Positions 61,301 to 64,000 of a stretch of DNA of 64,000 bases are shown here, one piece after another. Where the stretch lies: positions 1 to 64,000 of the forward strand of contig JALIZF010001721.1 in assembly GCA_029948255.1 (NCBI GenBank), written 5' to 3'. The DNA comes from Telmatactis stephensoni. Taxonomy: Eukaryota; Cnidaria; Anthozoa; Actiniaria; Isophelliidae. The notes below the pieces were generated by a model. That model searched no databases and was not told where the DNA came from. It was given only the letters and a program-made list of their open reading frames with translations. The translations under genes were made by a program, and so were the position numbers. Position 1 is the stretch's first letter; every line of letters begins with the position of its first letter.

Positions 61301-64000
61301 TGGGATTGGATGATCGAGACATTCTAAGACACGACCCAGTATTTCCTTTTTGACTCTGTTCCCTCTATTCTTAGCTAAAATATAGCTCAGTAGAGCTCTA
61401 ATTTGCTTTGGCTGCAAATTGGGTTGTGGAGGAGTCATTTCCCGTTTAACATGGGAGTTGAGCGTTGTATCGATAAAATATTTTTTGTAGAGGTAGTGAG
61501 TGAGTGGTAGCAGAAAAAGAACGGTACGTAGATCTGCAGAAAAGATTATTTTATTTTATTTTTGTTTTGTTCTGTGTTTTTTATTATATTATATTTTATT
61601 TGAATTTTATGAAAAATAATTTCTGTAAAGGGATATTGACATGTTAATCTGTTCTATGTTCTTTTATTTGATTATCCAAACTAACGATTTTGTTATCTGT
61701 GTTGTACAGGAAGTGTGGAGTTACTTGGTGCGATGGCTTACTGTGCACCTAAACAGCTCTCATCTTGTCTACCAAGTATTGTACCCCAGCTCTGTAAGGT
61801 TCTCACAGATTCTCACTTGAAGGTTCAAAAGTCTGGTGCTCAAGCTCTTAAACAAATTGGCTCTGTCATCAGAAATCCTGAAATTCAAGGTATATCAGTA
61901 CAATACAATACAATACAATGATTTTATTTGTACCCATATTATATTATTTACACATAATATTTATATATATATTATTTATAATATTAAGAAAGGATACGGG
62001 CCATCTGAATTGGTATAGCTTTCATATAGAGTACAAATACTAAAAGCGTGCAGCATAGATAGTACTAAATAGTGTTATTTTATGCTAATTCTATTGTTTT
62101 CTTGGCACTATTGACAAAATGTTGCACGCTTTTAGTGCTTGTACTCTAGTGTCTATCTGGAGAGTGTTTCATGCAAACGTTATTTTTATACTGTTATTGG
62201 TTTTCTATAAGAACGAGATGCAGGGGTGACTGGGTTGCTTACCATAGTTTGTTAAATGGTAAAAAAGAGCGGGAAACTTGACTTCCTACAAATGGTACAC
62301 GCGTTTACCGGAAGAACTGAAAAGAGCGGGAAAAGTGACCTCAGTATCGAGTTTTTCGGATTTTCCAATCAGAATAACATATATCATTTTTCTGAAGGTA
62401 ATTTTCGGTTTTTTTTCGGGTAAATGGTAAGCAGCCCTGATTTCTAACTGAAGTATCCCATATATATGGACCTTGTATGTATCCTCCTCAAAGTCTTACT
62501 GAGATTTTCCTGTCTTTTAGCCATTTCGTCAGTGTTACTAGAAGCACTAATGGATCCATCAACAAAAACAGCTCCATGTCTCCAAGTCCTGCTACAGACC
62601 TCATTTGTTCACTTTATCGATGCGCCATCACTTGCTCTCATTATGCCAGTCTTACAGCGTGCACTGGGTGAACGCTCTACGGAAACCAAGAAAATGGCTT
62701 CTCAGATTATCGGCAATATGTACGCTTTGACAGACGCAAAGGTATATAAGCGTGTTGCTTGTTTGATGGTCTGTAATTAGTGATTGTCAGGTGGAACTGC
62801 ATTTTATAGCGTAAAGTCGTCTTCGACAAGCTGCCTTGGTTTGTTTGTTGGTTGGGTTGTGCGTTTGTTACACTTGTCTGTGCCTTTTTATTTGTAGGCG
62901 TTATTTGTTTGCGTATAAACAACCTTGTCTAAGTTTCTATCTGTGACTTTGTTTCTTTTGTTTGTTGGTTTGTTTGTTTGTTTCTCATACGTGGCATGCC
63001 ATAATAGAAACTATTACTGTTTTCGTTTGTCCGTCTGTCTCCATGTTTGTGCATGTTATATATTTTCTGCATTTGTTTATAATATCTTAATGTATTTTAT
63101 TTTATTTCAGGACTTACTACCATACCTATCAGCTGTTGTACCTGGTCTAAAACAATCCTTACTAGACCCAGTGCCTGAGGTACTATAAAACACACACTTG
63201 CTACTGAGATAGACATCATAAAAATGCACACTAACTAATCGTTTGTGTTTAGGTCCGAGCTGTATCTGCTCGTGCTTTGGGTGCTCTTGTCAAAGGAATG
63301 GGTGAAGACCACTTTGAGGACCTGTTACCATGGTTGATGGAGACGTTGACGTCTGAGAACAGTAGCGTTGATAGATCTGGTGCTGCACAAGGTACAACAA
63401 TGAACAGCCCCTTATACAGACTTCCTGATAATAGCTCGTTTGCATGGTGACGTCACGCACGCATTGCATTCTGTTAGTTGTAGTCAACTTGGCGCGAAAA
63501 AAGCAAATAATGGCCGCTCTGCGAAGCGTGAACTGGGGATTTCCGCCAATAAAATGGACAAATAGTTGATGTCACTTAAAAGGCCTTTACAAGTCAGTTG
63601 AAAGGTCTTTACAAGTCAGTTAAAAGGTCTTTACAAGTCAGTTAAAAGGTCTTTACAAGTCAGTTAAAAGGTCTTTACAAGTCAGTTAAAAGGTCTTTAC
63701 AAGTGGTTTTAACTATTCAAGTTACGATTTATTCCAAGGTTTTTCTGTTATTTTTGGATCATTTTTGAACGGAAAGAATGTGAAGTCTTCTTTTTTCTTT
63801 TAAATTGAATACTTCGGCTTTGCGTCAAGTTACCTTTTCCCCTGTTTTTTATGTATCTCAGTTGTTTCATCATACTTGAAATCAACTGCAAAATCAAGAG
63901 CTAAAGTTTCGTGATCATAAAATAGTTAGTGAGGTGTAGAACTAATGAATGGATAACTATATCCTACTAAAATGTTCTTGTTATTTCACAGGACTTAGTG
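43396..64000 (+). CDS. GCN1: GCN1 (eIF-2-alpha kinase activator), 3' part beyond the window
   Basis: Exons: 43396-43407, 43523-43628, 44331-44387, 44468-44540, 44874-45081, 45164-45220, 46805-46885, 46965-47033, 48035-48143, 48243-48317, 48637-48765, 48912-49064, 49270-49367, 49827-49902, 50016-50062, 50193-50298, 50428-50520, 50762-50837, 50916-51081, 51876-52083, 53482-53606, 54076-54251, 54355-54451, 54672-54797, 55304-55502, 55601-55917, 56216-56311, 56479-56750, 57211-57400, 57834-57959, 58516-58626, 58716-58856, 59379-59432, 59819-59908, 60228-60384, 60640-60761, 61116-61230, 61710-61889, 62521-62741, 63111-63179, 63253-63391, 63992 onward. About 1,710 of roughly 2,650 residues. GCN1 is a giant HEAT-repeat protein on collided ribosomes that relays stress to GCN2. 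All splice phases agree. The N-terminal half is diverged; from about residue 1,050 it is strongly conserved (the eEF3-like HEAT region: [79 protein letters not shown]). A Lys-rich helix (KEL...[16 protein letters not shown]) precedes it. The GCN2-binding RWDBD lies off the edge. Confidence 0.95.
45240..46740 (+). repeat. Minisatellite of X-box-like units in GCN1 intron 6
   Basis: About forty copies of a unit of 25 to 32 bases of the form TTCCATGGTTACCATGACAC with CCTATTG. Many units contain GTTACCATGACAAC or GTTACCATGGTACC, which fit the RFX X-box consensus. The array fills most of a 1.6 kb intron. Confidence 0.9.
45543..46282 (+). repeat. Higher-order duplication, two 370-base blocks
   Basis: Positions 45,543-45,912 recur at 45,913-46,282 essentially unchanged (frames at 45,634 and 46,004 translate identically over 64 codons), and a third partial copy begins at 46,283. 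The near-identity implies a recent duplication inside the minisatellite, or an assembly artefact. Confidence 0.85.
47060..47893 (+). mobile_element. 5'-truncated LINE (CR1/L2-like) 3' end
   Basis: The open frame through 47,200-47,496 encodes the typical end of a non-LTR reverse transcriptase: LPSIFDDYF..., [20 protein letters not shown], then [18 protein letters not shown]. In-frame sequence extends upstream ([10 protein letters not shown]). The 3' UTR ends in (TATTG)n at 47,865-47,893, a tail type of CR1/L2-like elements. It inserted in the same direction as GCN1, in intron 8, and lacks the catalytic RT core and endonuclease. Confidence 0.75.
48345..48590 (+). repeat. Degenerate ACTGACCAACCC repeat
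   Basis: Diverged short units (CTGACCAACC, CCCACCAACCAATC, GACTGACTGACC) in GCN1 intron 10; no clear period. Confidence 0.5.
49600..49696. repeat. Fold-back family B fragment
   Basis: TGACAGTATCAGGGCCATGA then TGTCTATAAGTGCATTCAAA and ATTCCTGTCATAACC match the interior of family B; the end GTCATACAAAATCTGCTC resembles its inverted terminus. GCN1 intron 13. Confidence 0.4.
51165..51830 (+). repeat. Minisatellite, unit about 20 bases (ACCCTACTGACAACCCACCA)
   Basis: About thirty copies of ACACCCTACTGACAACCCAC or ACACCCTAATGACAACCCAC, most regular at 51,345-51,510 and drifting to either side. GCN1 intron 19. Confidence 0.9.
52740..53094. mobile_element. Large fold-back element (GAGCTTTTATCATG)
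   Basis: Arms of about 110 bases (52,742-52,855 and 52,984-53,092) are inverted copies: GAGCTTTTATCATG / CCTGATAAAAGCTC, GGAAAGAGCACGTCAAAATT / TTTTAACATGCTCTTTCCAT. The centre has a perfect short hairpin GCTGGTAGGCA...TGCCTACCAGC (52,909-52,936). GCN1 intron 20, next to 52,084-52,739 in which I see no gene. Confidence 0.8.
53652..53842 (-). mobile_element. Repeat family D, inverted copy
   Basis: Read on the minus strand this matches 15,531-15,716: GTGGATCCAGG start, GGATATTTTGGAAAA in the middle, CTCAGGAGGG...GTGCACAC and CCCCTCCCCTAAATCTGCCC at the end. GCN1 intron 21. Confidence 0.6.
54841..55222 (+). repeat. (TTCC)n microsatellite
   Basis: Long CTTC/TTCC array, purest at 55,039-55,200, with CCTC and CATC variants on both sides. 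In GCN1 intron 24. It creates long spurious open frames on both strands (PSFLPSFL-, [12 protein letters not shown]). Confidence 0.95.
56862..57185 (+). repeat. TTTTC-rich and TCCAT-rich low-complexity tract
   Basis: (TTTTC)n at 56,868-56,920 grades into TCCATCCATC-type and degenerate CCATTCC sequence up to the acceptor of GCN1 exon 29. Confidence 0.7.
58076..58282. mobile_element. Fold-back family A copy 3
   Basis: TGGGCCTGTTTCTCAAAGGA at left and TCTTTAGAGAAACAGGGCCC at right are inverted ends; AACTTGCCCAATAAAGTTTT lies inside, as in copy 2. GCN1 intron 30. Confidence 0.65.
58953..59118. repeat. Inverted repeat ending in GGATCCAGG
   Basis: AGTGGTGGATCCAGGGGGAG at left and CTTCCTGGATCCGACGCTG at right form short imperfect terminal inverted repeats. 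It may be distantly related to family D. GCN1 intron 32. Confidence 0.4.
59638..59775. mobile_element. Fold-back element (GTTATTGGTCGATTAACCAG)
   Basis: Arms 59,641-59,673 and 59,735-59,772 are inverted copies (TTATTGGTCGATTAACCAG / CTGGTTAGTCGATCAATAA). GCN1 intron 33; 59,480-59,637 holds nothing recognisable. Confidence 0.65.
60459..60482 (+). repeat. (GAT)n microsatellite
   Basis: Seven to eight GAT triplets in GCN1 intron 35, with further GATAAT/GATGAT near 60,570-60,600. Confidence 0.8.
61893..61990 (-). mobile_element. LINE 3' tail, antisense
   Basis: ACAATACAATACAATACAAT followed by GATTTTATTTGTACCC is the reverse complement of a tail like the one at 47,855-47,893 (AATAAAAT then (TATTG)n). 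Only 3' UTR remains. GCN1 intron 38. Confidence 0.5.
62028..62148. mobile_element. Fold-back element (AGAGTACAAATACTAAAAGC)
   Basis: Arms of about 30 bases, AGAGTACAAATACTAAAAGC then GTGCAGCAT versus the inverted ATGTTGCACGCTTTTAGTGC then TTGTACTCT. GCN1 intron 38. Confidence 0.7.
62221..62440. mobile_element. MITE-like element with CAGGGGTGACTGGGTTGCTT end
   Basis: The right end ATGGTAAGCAGCCCTGA inverts the left GCAGGGGTGACTGGGTTGCT then TACCAT. Inside are two AAAGAGCGGGAAA blocks. GCN1 intron 38. Confidence 0.5.
63576..63703 (+). repeat. Tandem repeat, 22-base unit, about six copies
   Basis: AAAAGGTCTTTACAAGTCAG with TT spacer, nearly perfect in the middle four copies. GCN1 intron 41. 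Confidence 0.95.

Noticed and set aside
63576..63703. 22-base repeats that might be a CRISPR or iteron array
   Set aside because: No spacers between units and an intronic position; an ordinary tandem repeat.

Overview
The window is eukaryotic, AT-rich genomic DNA with intron-dense protein genes (GT-AG introns, mostly 80 to 1,500 bases, exons often 50 to 200 bases). A KSR-type kinase scaffold with the C-terminal WHGEVAIK signature, a Rab34/36 GTPase, NUP88 and GCN1 together point to a metazoan. The abundance of short fold-back (MITE-like) repeats, the divergence of the N-terminal halves and the intron density suggest a non-bilaterian animal (sponge or cnidarian), but the sequence alone does not settle this.

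Layout. 1-4,167: no recognisable gene; a cluster of three X-box/RFX-like palindromes lies at 1,211-1,280. 4,168-21,529 (+): KSR-like kinase, 19 coding exons, about 946 residues; its large second intron holds a Tc1/mariner-like fold-back element nested inside another inverted-repeat element. 21,530-24,783: intergenic, with a tandem repeat of about 104 bases. 24,784-27,495 (-): an unrecognised protein of about 446 residues with five copies of a repeat built around YQLPYRTKEQLHELFGAK, one copy per exon, and a basic tail. 28,610-33,175 (+): Rab34/36-like GTPase, 10 exons, 260 residues. 34,018-42,898 (-): NUP88, 16 exons, 729 residues. 43,396-64,000 (+): GCN1, 41 complete exons and the start of a 42nd; the gene runs off the right edge after about 1,710 residues.

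The genes are not a functional operon. The repeat protein/Rab34 and NUP88/GCN1 pairs are divergent, the latter only 497 bases apart, so a shared promoter is plausible; Rab34 and NUP88 converge at 33.2-34.0 kb. KSR acts in Ras-MAPK signalling, Rab34 in membrane traffic and cilium formation, NUP88 at the cytoplasmic face of the nuclear pore, and GCN1 in the Gcn2 stalled-ribosome response.

The introns are full of repeats: at least four fold-back families with two or more copies each, further single fold-backs, minisatellites (including a GCN1 intron array of about 1.3 kb whose unit resembles an RFX X-box), microsatellites, a 5'-truncated LINE and a tRNA-derived insertion. The most unusual coding object is the exon-per-repeat gene at 24.8-27.5 kb.
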